From assembly GCA_025146135.1 (NCBI GenBank), contig CP102255.1:1240001-1304000 (forward strand): a stretch of DNA of 64,000 bases. Reading direction: 5' to 3'. A model generated the notes under the pieces. That model saw nothing but the letters and a program-made list of their open reading frames with translations. It ran no database searches and was not told where the DNA came from. Position 1 is the first letter of the stretch. Each line of letters opens with the position of its first letter. This stretch comes from Anaerotruncus colihominis. Its GTDB lineage: Bacteria; Bacillota; Clostridia; Oscillospirales; Ruminococcaceae. Shown one piece after another: positions 1 through 8,136 of this stretch. Position numbers and translations under genes: made by a program.

Positions 1-178
1 AGTGAAAACCTCCTTTCTCTGGGTTTGGTGTTGCTGTAACTTCCCATAAGGGTAATCAAGGCAAAGGTCAATCTATGCCCTTTGCCCGCCCGTATTATAT
101 GGGGGTTATCCGCGTCAAGGTCGGGTCGTATTTTCGCCGCTTCGCTCTGAAAATCTCCACCCTGCCCTTGACACGCCG
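1..178 (-). other. ICE intergenic stretch with the ribosome-binding site of the next gene
   Basis: No gene is seen here. At the window edge, read on the minus strand, an AGGAGG-type ribosome-binding site stands just before position 1, so the next ICE gene should start outside the window. An inverted repeat (GGCAAAGG with CCTTTGCC, about 59-88) could fold in the transcript. Confidence 0.5.
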
Positions 179-1048
179 CTAATGCGCGGAGAATATCGAC
201 TTCGCCAGTGCGCCGGATTTGAACAGGGAGAAACAGAGGATAACGGTATAGGCTGCAAGGGAGAATATCGCGCTGTGCAGATTGTCCGCTATTATCATGT
301 TGTTTACCAGAACCGCGTAAATGCCGACGCATATCATAATGAGGAAGCCTTGAAAACCGATAGCGAACAGGGATTTGAGGTAGTTGTTTCCTATCTGCCC
401 CCATTCCCGGTTCGTCATTGTTGCAAACGGGATAGGCGATACCGAACAGTAAAGGTAAATCTCTATCATGCGCCCGTAGAGGATAACGGTTATCAGTACG
501 GACATGATTTTCATGCACAAGCTCACAAGGCTTGTTTCCATGACAAGTAAGAGCAGTTCGGGGATTTCCATAGCGTCAAGCCCGTCCTGCATGGAAGCAA
601 GGGCGGCGGCAACATCAATCTCTGTGCTGCCGCCGATTACCCCCGCCGCGCCGGAAACAACGTGCTGCGCCATATCGAACACCGCCATAGTGATGTCAAA
701 GGTGTGCGTCACAAGGTAGACTGCCACAAACGCCTTGAACACCCACTTGAAGAACATGGAAGTGTCAACGTCGTGCATATTGTTCTTTTCCGTTACCATG
801 CTGATAAGCTCATAGCATAGGACGTAGGTAATGACAAGCCCCGCAATGGGTACGATTACATTCTCACTAAGGGTCTGTATCATGGAGAATATATTTGCGT
901 TCCACCCTTGCGGGGTCTGCCCTACCTCTGCGGCGATAGTGCCGACTTTCTCGTTTACGTCCCCGAACATAGTTGACAGATTACCGTTTATGGCTCCTAT
1001 GAGGATTTCCTTTATCCATTCGTTAATCGCGTCAAGTATGCTCTGCAT
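179..1048 (-). CDS. VirB6/TrbL-like conjugal transfer membrane protein
   Basis: A 289-residue polytopic membrane protein. Hydrophobic segments are visible around residues 60-85, 105-125, 165-195, 220-250 and 260-280. Its position directly after Maff2 is the usual place of the VirB6/TrbL-like channel subunit in Firmicutes ICEs, where it is expected to form part of the inner-membrane pore of the type IV secretion machine. It starts 19 bases after the maff2 stop codon, with a weak GGTAAAGG-like ribosome site. The gene is intact, but its upstream operon is interrupted by about 20 kb of inserted IMEs, so expression now depends on read-through or a new promoter. Confidence 0.8.
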   Translation of the reverse strand: MQSILDAINEWIKEILIGAINGNLSTMFGDVNEKVGTIAAEVGQTPQGWNANIFSMIQTLSENVIVPIAGLVITYVLCYELISMVTEKNNMHDVDTSMFFKWVFKAFVAVYLVTHTFDITMAVFDMAQHVVSGAAGVIGGSTEIDVAAALASMQDGLDAMEIPELLLLVMETSLVSLCMKIMSVLITVILYGRMIEIYLYCSVSPIPFATMTNREWGQIGNNYLKSLFAIGFQGFLIMICVGIYAVLVNNMIIADNLHSAIFSLAAYTVILCFSLFKSGALAKSIFSAH

Positions 1049-1067
1049 AAGCCTTTACCCGCGCTTC

Positions 1068-1133
1068 TTAACCGAACAAGCCGGAAAGCAGCGGTACAAG
1101 GGTCATGCCGATAAGGGCAACGCCGCCGCCCGC
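1068..1133 (-). pseudogene. maff2: maff2 3' fragment (piece 3 of 3)
   Basis: Encodes the C-terminal 21 or so residues of Maff2 (GGGVALIGMTLVPLLSGLFG then stop), a hydrophobic segment. Maff2 is a roughly 73-residue two-helix membrane protein next to the VirB6-like gene in many ICEs; its exact role is unknown. The fragment is cut by IME-1 after the ATGGC motif. Joined in frame to the fragments at 11673-11704 and 21108-21233 it gives 73 codons plus stop, the full family length. Confidence 0.85.
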
Positions 1134-1192
1134 CATAAGCTGTTTTATCCCCAATTAGGTGTAAAACTCTGCTCGATGGCGGGCGGCGGCGT
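1120..1192. repeat. 17-bp inverted repeat across the IME-1/maff2 junction
   Basis: ACGCCGCCGCCCGCCAT at 1120-1136 (maff2 coding, read on plus) has a perfect inverted copy at 1176-1192, inside IME-1. Between the arms, GTTTTA-type blocks also mirror each other around a central AATT. Serine-recombinase attachment sites commonly have dyad symmetry, so this may be the recombinase binding region at this end of the element. Confidence 0.6.
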
Positions 1193-1241
1193 ACAAAAAA
1201 TCTATATGGTGTTTTTAAGAGAACCGTCCCGGCGGGACAGG

Positions 1242-2912
1242 TCAGGCAGTGACCTGTTCCACCTCCGGGATGGGTTTGAGATTAAAATGAATTTCGATAG
1301 AAATGTGTCTTGTTTTATCTTCGTCAATGCGCTCATGCACGACGATTTCTTTGATTAAGCGGTTAAGGGTGGCTGCGTCCAGCTCTGTGATGTTGGCGTA
1401 TTCCTGAATGGCTTCCACCCATTGTTTTGCGTCATTGGCAAGCTGGACTTCATCGGACAGCCGCTTTCTGCCCTCGGACACTTTTGTTTTAAGCTCCGTC
1501 TGCTCGGTCTGTGTCTTTTCCAGCATGGTGTTGAAATTCTGCTCACTGATACGCCCGGCAATCATATCCTCATAAAGCCGCATGACCATTTTGTCCAGAA
1601 CCTCAATCCGTTCCGCATCCCTTGTAAGGGAGCGTTCCATTGCTTCCCGCTGTTCTCGTTGCTCGGCTTCGCAGGTATTTGTCAGGCGGTCTGCAACCGC
1701 TTCCCCGTCCATCAAGGCAGCTCTGGCACATTCCCGGATTTTCCGCAGCACATGGCTGTAAAGGGTGTCATAATCAATCCGGTGCTGGGTGCAGTGGTTC
1801 TTTCCAAAGGCATTGTAGGTCTTGCAGGAATAAATCCGCTGGGGATGTTTTGCGTTTGTGTAGCGTACAGTCAGTGATTTCCCACACTCGCCGCACTTTA
1901 TCAGCCCGGCAAACAGGCTGATTTCGTTGGTCTGTCCCGGACGCTGCCGGGATTTCAGCTTGTTTTGCACAATGTCAAAGCTCATGCGGTCAATCAGCGG
2001 TTCATGCTGTCCCTCCACCACAATCCAATCCTCCGGCTTCTTTTCCCCAATTGTGCCGATTTTGAAACGGTAGTCTTTTTTCTGGGAAGCAATCGCACCG
2101 GTGTAGACGGGATTCATCAAAAGGTCTTTGATAACGGAGAAGTCCCACATATACCGCCCGTTTTCCGGGTCTTTCTTTTCCCATTTGGTTCGGGTGTTGC
2201 GAAGCCCCCGTTCCCGGTTCCACCATGTGGGGCAGGGGATTTTTTCTTCCTCCAGCCGTCTGCGGATATAGTTCGGACCATGACCGTTCAGGGCATATCC
2301 GAAAATCAGCCGCACAATCGGGGCGGTTTCCTCGTCAATGAGCAGATGGTTTTTGTCCTCCGGGTCTTTCCGATACCCAAACGGGGCAAGACACCCGGTA
2401 AACTGTCCTTTCTGCGCTTTCAGAAGATAAGAGGAATGGACTTTCTTGGAAATATCCTTGCTGTACATCTCGTTCAGGATATTCTTGAACGGGGCAATGT
2501 CGTTGTTATCCCGCAGGGTGTCGATACCGTCATTCATGGCGATATAACGGACACCGTTTCTTGGAAAAAAGTCCTCAATCAAATGCCCGGTTTGTAGATA
2601 ATTACGCCCCAGTCGGCTAAGGTCTTTCGTGATAACAAGGTTGATTTGCCTGCGCTCAATGGCTTTCAGCATTCTCTGTAAATCAGGACGCTCCATATTA
2701 AGACCTGTGAAACCATCGTCCTGATAGACTGCAACAACCTCCCATCCCTGCTTTTCGCAGTATTTTTCCAGCATATCCCGCTGGTTTGCGATACTGGCAC
2801 TTTCGCCTTGCAGGTCATCGTCCTTTGACAGTCTGCAATAGACCGCTGCACAATAGCCCCCGGCAAGTGCCGACCCTATTGTTCTGTATTCCATTTCGTT
2901 CATCATAGCCAT
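1242..2912 (-). CDS. Large serine recombinase of IME-1
   Basis: A 556-residue TnpX-type site-specific recombinase that should integrate and excise IME-1. The N-terminal resolvase domain starts with AAVYCRLSKDDDL; the Ser of CRLS is the expected nucleophile, and [13 protein letters not shown] carries conserved Arg residues. A recombinase domain follows (about residues 170-280), then a zinc ribbon (CGECGKSL ... C ... C, about 345-395) and a coiled coil (about 420-490). The gene ends about 100 bases from the maff2 junction, pointing outward. Its ATG follows directly on the stop codon of the small gene upstream, indicating translational coupling. Confidence 0.92.
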   Translation of the reverse strand: MAMMNEMEYRTIGSALAGGYCAAVYCRLSKDDDLQGESASIANQRDMLEKYCEKQGWEVVAVYQDDGFTGLNMERPDLQRMLKAIERRQINLVITKDLSRLGRNYLQTGHLIEDFFPRNGVRYIAMNDGIDTLRDNNDIAPFKNILNEMYSKDISKKVHSSYLLKAQKGQFTGCLAPFGYRKDPEDKNHLLIDEETAPIVRLIFGYALNGHGPNYIRRRLEEEKIPCPTWWNRERGLRNTRTKWEKKDPENGRYMWDFSVIKDLLMNPVYTGAIASQKKDYRFKIGTIGEKKPEDWIVVEGQHEPLIDRMSFDIVQNKLKSRQRPGQTNEISLFAGLIKCGECGKSLTVRYTNAKHPQRIYSCKTYNAFGKNHCTQHRIDYDTLYSHVLRKIRECARAALMDGEAVADRLTNTCEAEQREQREAMERSLTRDAERIEVLDKMVMRLYEDMIAGRISEQNFNTMLEKTQTEQTELKTKVSEGRKRLSDEVQLANDAKQWVEAIQEYANITELDAATLNRLIKEIVVHERIDEDKTRHISIEIHFNLKPIPEVEQVTA

Positions 2913-3110
2913 TTACCCACACAATCCAGACGGTATCTGGCTCTGCTGAACCTCATCTTCATTATACTTCAAATCTTTCTTTTTAGCAAGGTATTCTTTT
3001 GTATTTGTCTTTCCGTATTTCTGGGAAATCAGGCTGACGAACACATCGGTTGCGTCCAGTTCCCCGTCAAACACGGTTGTAACATGAATCTCTGTTTTGT
3101 TTTTTGCCAT
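2913..3110 (-). CDS. Small recombinase-linked protein (TnpW-like)
   Basis: A 65-residue protein with a strong ribosome site (AGGAGG) and a stop codon abutting the recombinase start. The pattern is a beta strand (EIHVTTVFDGE) followed by an amphipathic helix (ATDVFVSLISQKYG). This resembles small TnpW-like proteins found beside serine recombinases in IMEs, including those at 13521 and 22695 here. Function unknown; a role in recombination directionality or DNA binding is only a guess. Confidence 0.6.
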   Translation of the reverse strand: MAKNKTEIHVTTVFDGELDATDVFVSLISQKYGKTNTKEYLAKKKDLKYNEDEVQQSQIPSGLCG

Positions 3111-3351
3111 AGGCAGTTATCCTCCATACATGAAAATAGCCAGACAGAGTGCATCGGCAACGAAGTCCGGCAACGGGCTTCAAAAGACCTTGCAAACAAT
3201 CTCAATCTGGCGATGGTTACTATTTATACTTTTCTTTTATTTTTCTGTTGTTTTGGTTGTTATAAGGGAGAAAAGCCCGGAAATAAGGGTTTTTCCCCGG
3301 CAACCGGCTCGGCAACGGGATAGCAACAGGGGGTGCAACGGGCTGTCATTT
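3111..3351. other. Intergenic region between VirE-like and TnpW-like genes
   Basis: About 240 bases without a convincing reading frame. The minus strand must carry the ribosome site and possibly a promoter for the recombinase pair. GC-rich short repeats (GGCAACGGG-like, about 3160-3180 and 3300-3345) are visible but no clear terminator. Confidence 0.4.
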
Positions 3352-4746
3352 TCAGAATGGAAGCTCCATCTGTTCTGTGACCTCCACAAAACCGTCCATC
3401 GTTTTTTCAGACGGGTTGCATAAGTCCGTTGCCGGATTTTCACGCTCCCAGCCCTTTTGTCTGCCATATTCGGAAAACATTCTTGGATTTGGGAAGTACC
3501 GCCAGCCGGAAATGCACTGGTTCATTATCTCGTTGATTTCCCGGATTTCCCATTGCTTCGGTTCGTCAAAGGCATGGTTCAAGGCTTCCTTGTAGAGCTG
3601 CTTGGAACAGACCATGCTCCCGGTGTACTTATCAAGATACGCCTGTATCATTCCGGCTTTGGTGTCCTCCGGCATAAAATCCCGCTGGTGTTCTTTGAGA
3701 TACCGCTGCATGGCGGGGCTGAAAGCCAGCTTGAACCTACCGCTTCGGTAAATCTCCATCGCTTCCGCCCACATCTGCTCGATATAGGCTCTGGAAGCAG
3801 CTTCGTCCTCCAAAATGTGAACCTCGGCTTGCTCCGGGTACACCATGACCGGGATAAAGCGGCGGTTGCCGGAACGGTCAAGGGGCAGGAAGTCAAGGGC
3901 ATTGGAAGTGCCGCCAAATACGCACTGACGGGGGCGGTCTGCCGGGTGGGTTTCATAGGGTATCTTGTAAACCTCTTTCTGCCGACTTAAAAATGACTTG
4001 ATTTCCTCAATGCTCTTGGCGTTGGTGGTTGCCATCATTTCCGACATTTCGATAATCCAGTGACCTTGCAGCTTGCGATACACATTGTCATCATCCAGCT
4101 TCCGCAAATCATCGGAGAACCACTCGTCCCGGACTGCCAGCAGACGGAAGAAGGTGGACTTGCCAGCCCCCTGACCGCCGACCAGACAGAGCATGATTTC
4201 AAACTTGCACCCCGGCTGAAAGGCTCGTGAGATAGCGCCCATCAGGAACAGCTTCAACGCTTCATAGGTGTAATCGTCTGCGTCAGCCCCCAGAAAGTGC
4301 CGCAGGCAGAAGCGGATTCTTTCCGTCCCGTCCCACACAAGGGAACTTAAATAATCCCGGATGGGATGGTACTTGTTTTCATTCGCCACAATACCGATGG
4401 CGTTATCAATCTTTTTCTCACTGGTAAGCCCGTAGGTTTCTTCCAGATAGAGAAGCAGATACTTCATGTCCGTATCATTCAGGGCGGTGCTTTCCCTGTG
4501 AAAACCGATGGGCTTTATGATGTCCTTGCGGTCAGTCAGGATGTTGTATGCGATAGCCCCGGAAAGCAGCGGGTCACGTTGGAATACGGTCAGGCAGTTC
4601 CGTATGCTCTGACGGACACCGCCTTTCTCGGTGGTTTCCAGCCCCGCCTTGATTTCCTCAATGCTCTGGGGCGGCTGCATGGCGTTCATGGTGTTTTTTA
4701 GTTCTTGCTGCGTCTGCGGCTGCAAGCTCTGCCATTCGCTGTTCAA
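3352..4746 (-). CDS. VirE-like primase-associated ATPase/helicase
   Basis: A 464-residue protein of the virulence-associated E (VirE) P-loop family, usually paired with a primase in mobile-element replication modules. Walker A is GGQGAGKSTF (about residue 190) and a Walker-B-like IIEMSEM follows about 45 residues later. The C-terminal part holds a small domain likely for DNA binding. The proposed TTG start overlaps the CHC2 gene by 89 bases; internal ATG codons at 4689 or 4680 would shorten the overlap and are also possible. It probably acts with the CHC2 protein in replication of the excised IME-1 circle or in priming after transfer. Confidence 0.85.
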   Translation of the reverse strand: MNSEWQSLQPQTQQELKNTMNAMQPPQSIEEIKAGLETTEKGGVRQSIRNCLTVFQRDPLLSGAIAYNILTDRKDIIKPIGFHRESTALNDTDMKYLLLYLEETYGLTSEKKIDNAIGIVANENKYHPIRDYLSSLVWDGTERIRFCLRHFLGADADDYTYEALKLFLMGAISRAFQPGCKFEIMLCLVGGQGAGKSTFFRLLAVRDEWFSDDLRKLDDDNVYRKLQGHWIIEMSEMMATTNAKSIEEIKSFLSRQKEVYKIPYETHPADRPRQCVFGGTSNALDFLPLDRSGNRRFIPVMVYPEQAEVHILEDEAASRAYIEQMWAEAMEIYRSGRFKLAFSPAMQRYLKEHQRDFMPEDTKAGMIQAYLDKYTGSMVCSKQLYKEALNHAFDEPKQWEIREINEIMNQCISGWRYFPNPRMFSEYGRQKGWERENPATDLCNPSEKTMDGFVEVTEQMELPF

Positions 4747-5302
4747 GCTGTATCACATCCTTTCCGTAGTCCGTAATCAAAGCCGCTTTTTCCTCTGTCT
4801 CCCCGAACAGCAGCACATCCAGCAGATATTCCACATGGTCTTGCTTCTGTAAGGCTTCCACAAACCGGGGATGAAAGGCTTCCTCCGGGGAGTGCGGGAC
4901 ATAATCCTTTCTCCATGCCCGGAGCAGGTGGAGATAATCGGCAAGAATACGGAAGCAGCGGTTCTTTGCTTCCTGAAACTGTTCCTCCGGGGATTTCTGC
5001 CGGGGCTTGGGCTTTTTTGCCTTTCCCGGCGGCTTCCAGTCCTCATAGGAAAGCCCGAAGTCCTGTGCCAGTTGTACGGCGGCTTCTTTCTTTCCCAGCC
5101 CATACAGGGCAGCGGCAAAATCAATCACATCTCCATCCGCACCGCAGCCGAAGCAGTGGTAACGCCGATCCAGCTTCATGCTTGGGGTTTTATCGTTATG
5201 GAACGGGCAGCAAGCCATCCCGTTCCGACCTACATGGATTCCATAATGCTCCGCAGCCTGTCTTGTTGTGACGGACTGCTTCACAGCTTCAAATACATTC
5301 AA
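4658..5302 (-). CDS. CHC2 zinc-finger primase-like protein
   Basis: A 214-residue protein with a DnaG-type CHC2 zinc finger near the N-terminus: CPFHNDKTPS, then HCFGCGADGDVIDF. The first Cys-x2-His and later Cys-x2-Cys bind zinc in DnaG. No TOPRIM catalytic domain is visible, so primer synthesis would need the overlapping downstream VirE-like protein or host enzymes. The rest is charged and probably helical. It lies between the relaxase and VirE-like genes in the IME-1 operon. Confidence 0.85.
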   Translation of the reverse strand: MNVFEAVKQSVTTRQAAEHYGIHVGRNGMACCPFHNDKTPSMKLDRRYHCFGCGADGDVIDFAAALYGLGKKEAAVQLAQDFGLSYEDWKPPGKAKKPKPRQKSPEEQFQEAKNRCFRILADYLHLLRAWRKDYVPHSPEEAFHPRFVEALQKQDHVEYLLDVLLFGETEEKAALITDYGKDVIQLEQRMAELAAADAARTKKHHERHAAAPEH

Positions 5303-5367
5303 ATCTATCCCTCCTTGAAAATAAGAAAAGCACCTGACATTCTCTGATTGAAAATGGCAAGTGCCTG

Positions 5368-6942
5368 TTAAAGTTCCATATCCTGTTGTTTGTGTTTCTT
5401 CTGTGCCGGGGCGGTTCTTTGTGCTTTTTTCTCGTCAGCCTTATCCTGCAAGACTTCTTTGATAGGCTGTTTCTTGGGCGGCTCTTTGCTTTCTTCTGTG
5501 CCGGGTGTTGCTTTCCGTACCCAGTAGCGGATGTCCCGCAGTTTCCTCAAATCAGCCTGCACCTCGGTCAGCGGTGTTTTCAGGGCTGCGATTTCTTCCA
5601 GAAGCGTTTCCTGCTCCTGTTGCAGCTTCTTTTGGGTGCTGTCCTTATCGTCTGGGTGCTTGGCAAGGTAGGCAGTGGCTTTCTCATACCGGGCAACCTC
5701 CGGGTGTTCCTGCTTGAATTTCTCCTTTGTTTTCTTAAAAAATATTTTCTGGTACTTTTCATAAACAGGCTTACATTCCTTGCAGGCTGTCCGGCTGGCA
5801 AGAATCCCGTCAATCACTTTGCTGCGGGCTTCCTTTGGCTTCATCTGATTGCGGTAATCTGCGGCTGATTTCCCGGAAGATTCCAGAAAGGCTTCTAAGT
5901 CCTCCACAGTAGAAAGCCCCTTTTGCCGGAGATAGGACAGGGCTTCGCTGACTGCCTTTAAGTCCTGTGAAGTCCCCCGGTTCTGCCCAGCCCTCGTCCA
6001 GCTTTTCCGTTCTTCCTTTCGTATCTCCATATATTTCATCAAAAGATTGGGGAGAAGCGTTGCTTCCTCCGCCGCTTTTTGTGCAAGCAGCTCCTTCCGT
6101 TTTTCTCCCAGCTCGGTAATCCAGCCTTTGAGGTTTTGGATAAGCTGCCGGATGGACTTCATCAGATTGTTGGCGGCTCTGATTTCCCGGTTCAGGTTGC
6201 CGATATTCGTCTGGATACCACGCTTTTCCATCTGCCGGACAGCAGCACCCTCATGGACAGTGGGGACAATATCAAGCCCCTGTCTTGCATAGGAACGTAA
6301 GTCTACACGCTCCGGGCGGTTGTTGGCTTCCAGATAGCGGTTCTGGATGACCTCCCATTCATGCCGCCAGATTTCACAATACTTGCGGTCGTTCCAGTCA
6401 ACCGTATCTTCCTTGTGGCTTTTCCACCTGCCAGACGGAAGTTTTATCCGCTCCCCGTTCTCGTCAAGGTCATAGACCTTTCGGCTCTTGGGAAGCCATT
6501 TCCCATGTTCATCCATTGCCCGCATAGTCAGCATGACATGAGCGTGAGGGTTTCCGTCCCCTTTGTCATGGATGGCAAAATCCACGCACATTCCTTTGGA
6601 AACAAACTGCTGGTTGCAGAAGTCCCGGACAAGGGCGGCGTACTGGTCGGGCGGTATCTCTCTGGGGATGGAAAGCACCCACCTCCTTGCAAGCTGAGAG
6701 TTCCATTGCTTCTCAACAGCTTCGGCGGCGTTCCAGAGGGTGCTGCGGTCTGCGTACTCCGGGGGAGCGTTTGCCGGAAGCAGGATTTCATTGTGGGCGA
6801 TACCACGCTTTTCTGGGTAGTGCTTCACTTCTTGGTCGTATTCACAGAACAGCTTTTCGCCGCTTTGATAAGCAGCGGCGGCAACAGCAGACTGCCGCTG
6901 GCTGCGCTGCACAATAGAAATTTCGTTGTGTGGACATGGCAT
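5368..6942 (-). CDS. MobA/MobL relaxase of IME-1
   Basis: A 524-residue relaxase of the MOBQ MobA/MobL type. It should nick oriT and lead single-stranded DNA into a recipient using a conjugation machine supplied by an ICE. The N-terminal 220 residues carry the family motifs: QRSQRQSAVAAAAYQSGE at the start and GNPHAHVMLTMR (the HxH metal site, about residue 130). The remainder is a long charged coiled-coil region. The start is well supported by AAAGGAGG about 10 bases upstream. A leader with an intrinsic terminator (6973-7046) lies just ahead. The matching oriT is proposed at 7801-7850. Confidence 0.92.
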   Translation of the reverse strand: MPCPHNEISIVQRSQRQSAVAAAAYQSGEKLFCEYDQEVKHYPEKRGIAHNEILLPANAPPEYADRSTLWNAAEAVEKQWNSQLARRWVLSIPREIPPDQYAALVRDFCNQQFVSKGMCVDFAIHDKGDGNPHAHVMLTMRAMDEHGKWLPKSRKVYDLDENGERIKLPSGRWKSHKEDTVDWNDRKYCEIWRHEWEVIQNRYLEANNRPERVDLRSYARQGLDIVPTVHEGAAVRQMEKRGIQTNIGNLNREIRAANNLMKSIRQLIQNLKGWITELGEKRKELLAQKAAEEATLLPNLLMKYMEIRKEERKSWTRAGQNRGTSQDLKAVSEALSYLRQKGLSTVEDLEAFLESSGKSAADYRNQMKPKEARSKVIDGILASRTACKECKPVYEKYQKIFFKKTKEKFKQEHPEVARYEKATAYLAKHPDDKDSTQKKLQQEQETLLEEIAALKTPLTEVQADLRKLRDIRYWVRKATPGTEESKEPPKKQPIKEVLQDKADEKKAQRTAPAQKKHKQQDMEL

Positions 6943-6972
6943 TTTGTGTTCCTCCTTTCCGATTTTGGACAG

Positions 6973-7046
6973 AAAAAAAGCAGGAGACCTTTTTCAGATT
7001 TCCTGCTTGGTATGCCGCTATGTGGGCGGCGAATATTTAGTTGTAA
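6973..7046 (-). promoter_or_regulatory. Leader A: conserved motif, hairpin and intrinsic terminator before mobL
   Basis: Read on the minus strand: TACAACTAAATA, a GCCGC/GCGGC hairpin, then a stem AAGCAGGA/TCCTGCTT followed by seven T. It ends about 30 bases before the relaxase start, so it should terminate transcription before mobL unless relieved. Four similar leaders occur at 18286, 21307, 27032 and 34494. Confidence 0.7.
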
Positions 7047-7103
7047 AAGTTCGGGACAAGTTGTTCCGATGTGGTTGGTGAGAGCGTCAAACTAAGATTT
7101 GCA

Positions 7104-7187
7104 TTATTTCTTTTTCTTACTTGCAATCACACCTGTTCCTATTGCAACAACTGCACACACCATAATTAACCAAAAATTAGGATGCAT
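7104..7187 (-). CDS. 27-residue single-helix membrane peptide
   Basis: A very short frame, M-HPNFWLIMVCAVVAIGTG followed by VIASKKKK and stop. It has a strong ribosome site (GGGAGGTGG) seven bases before the ATG. One hydrophobic helix of about 18 residues ends in a lysine tail, the look of a small membrane peptide or type I toxin-like product. It lies between the leader terminator of mobL and the 73-residue gene at 7242. Function unknown. Confidence 0.55.
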   Translation of the reverse strand: MHPNFWLIMVCAVVAIGTGVIASKKKK

Positions 7188-7241
7188 ATTTCCACCTCCC
7201 TAAATTCTTTTTTTCTATCATTCAACTGAGCAAACTGGAAA

Positions 7242-7463
7242 TTATTTTTCTTTGCATTTTATACCGTAATTTCCCCTACTACCATTTTCGTAGCCCCGAT
7301 ATATTTCATATCTTTTTCCATTTATCTCCACTTCGTCATCGTTAATAAATGTATAAGACTCGCCATTTTCTTCACAATATTTTGAAATTGCTTCCATAGT
7401 TTTTGCAAGAGTTGGGTAATTGGTACTATCCTCATAAGGAACCCAAAAAGCCTTTTTAAACAT
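7242..7463 (-). CDS. Small hypothetical protein (DUF4318-like)
   Basis: A 73-residue soluble protein with an AAGGAGG ribosome site. Its pattern (MFKKAFWV, a helix with YPTLAKTMEAI, then VEINGKRYEIYRGY and GSRGNYGIKCKE) resembles small DUF4318-type proteins of Clostridia; this family assignment is from memory of the pattern. Base composition is AT-rich compared with the surrounding mobilization genes, so it may be cargo of IME-1. Role unknown. Confidence 0.6.
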   Translation of the reverse strand: MFKKAFWVPYEDSTNYPTLAKTMEAISKYCEENGESYTFINDDEVEINGKRYEIYRGYENGSRGNYGIKCKEK

Positions 7464-7624
7464 ATAAAATACCTCCTTCTAATTTGTTAAATAATCCACG
7501 AATTTTCAAATCTTTGTAAAATAATAGTATCATACAACTTCGCAAAAGTCCACTTATAACTTCATGTTTGTTGCTGACTTTATTATACTGCATTGTCTAT
7601 CGAAAAGATAGCGTATTTTATGAA

Positions 7625-7728
7625 ACTTGTCGGCTGGGAACAGCTTGCAACGCAGGATGTCCCCAGATGGCAAGTCCACAAAAGGGTAGCTGGCGACAGC
7701 CAGCGCAGGGGAAGTGTAGCGTCCCCTG
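7625..7728. repeat. Three-hairpin conserved element, copy 1
   Basis: On the plus strand: a long stem opened by ACTTG and closed by CAAGT, a single-stranded CACAAAAGGGTAG, a small hairpin CTGGC-GACA-GCCAG, then CGCA and a third hairpin GGGGAAG-TGTAG-CGTCCCC. Copies at 21517 and 27102 keep the architecture and the loops while the stem bases change together. It lies about 90 bases from the proposed oriT. Confidence 0.7.
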
Positions 7729-7800
7729 TTTGATTTGGAGCAGACCGTGACTGCGGAAAATCACAGCCCTCCGGCAAGGAGCCTTCGGAGAACGCAATGC

Positions 7801-7850
7801 ACCAACCTCTGGGTGGTGTATAATTGCGCCCTTAGTAAACTAAGGGGTTT
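7801..7850. other. Predicted oriT of IME-1 (MOBQ nick region)
   Basis: An imperfect inverted repeat (ACCAACC/GGTGGT, loop TCTG) is followed by TATAATTGCGCCCTTAG. The RSF1010-type MOBQ oriT has the same layout: a hairpin, then a nick region with TAAGTGCGCCCT. A further CCTTAGTAAACTAAGG hairpin follows. The element encodes a MOBQ relaxase, which makes this the probable nick site. A second site of this design is at 27268-27320. Confidence 0.75.
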
Positions 7851-8136
7851 CCGGCTTCTCCCGTTCCAGCAGTTTTTTCAATAGTTCCTGCGTGTCCTGC
7901 CTGTGAAAAATGAGTTTCAACAACAGCATGACATCATCATCTGTCAGACGTTCCGGTTCTTGCAGAAAACTTTCCAGCATACCGCCACGGGTACAGAGCC
8001 GGTGCGTCCGTTCCTTCCGGGTAAGCTGCTTCAACTGGTGCTGCAATGCCTTTTCATCATTGATGGCTTTCCGCAGTTTCTTTTCGCTTTTCTCCAACTC
8101 CAGGTTGAGCTTTTCCAGCTTTGAGGTATCAGGCAA
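7840..8136 (-). CDS. DUF3847-type mobilization-associated protein
   Basis: A 98-residue protein: an N-terminal coiled coil (LEKLNLELEKSEKKLRKAI) then KERTHRLCTRGGMLES, a signature of the DUF3847 family. These proteins travel with MobA/MobL relaxases in Firmicutes IMEs and resemble relaxosome accessory proteins, but a function is not established. It overlaps the upstream RepA-like gene by 8 bases and its stop codon touches the predicted oriT. A homologue lies beside the second MobL relaxase (26640-26999). Confidence 0.8.
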   Translation of the reverse strand: MPDTSKLEKLNLELEKSEKKLRKAINDEKALQHQLKQLTRKERTHRLCTRGGMLESFLQEPERLTDDDVMLLLKLIFHRQDTQELLKKLLEREKPETP

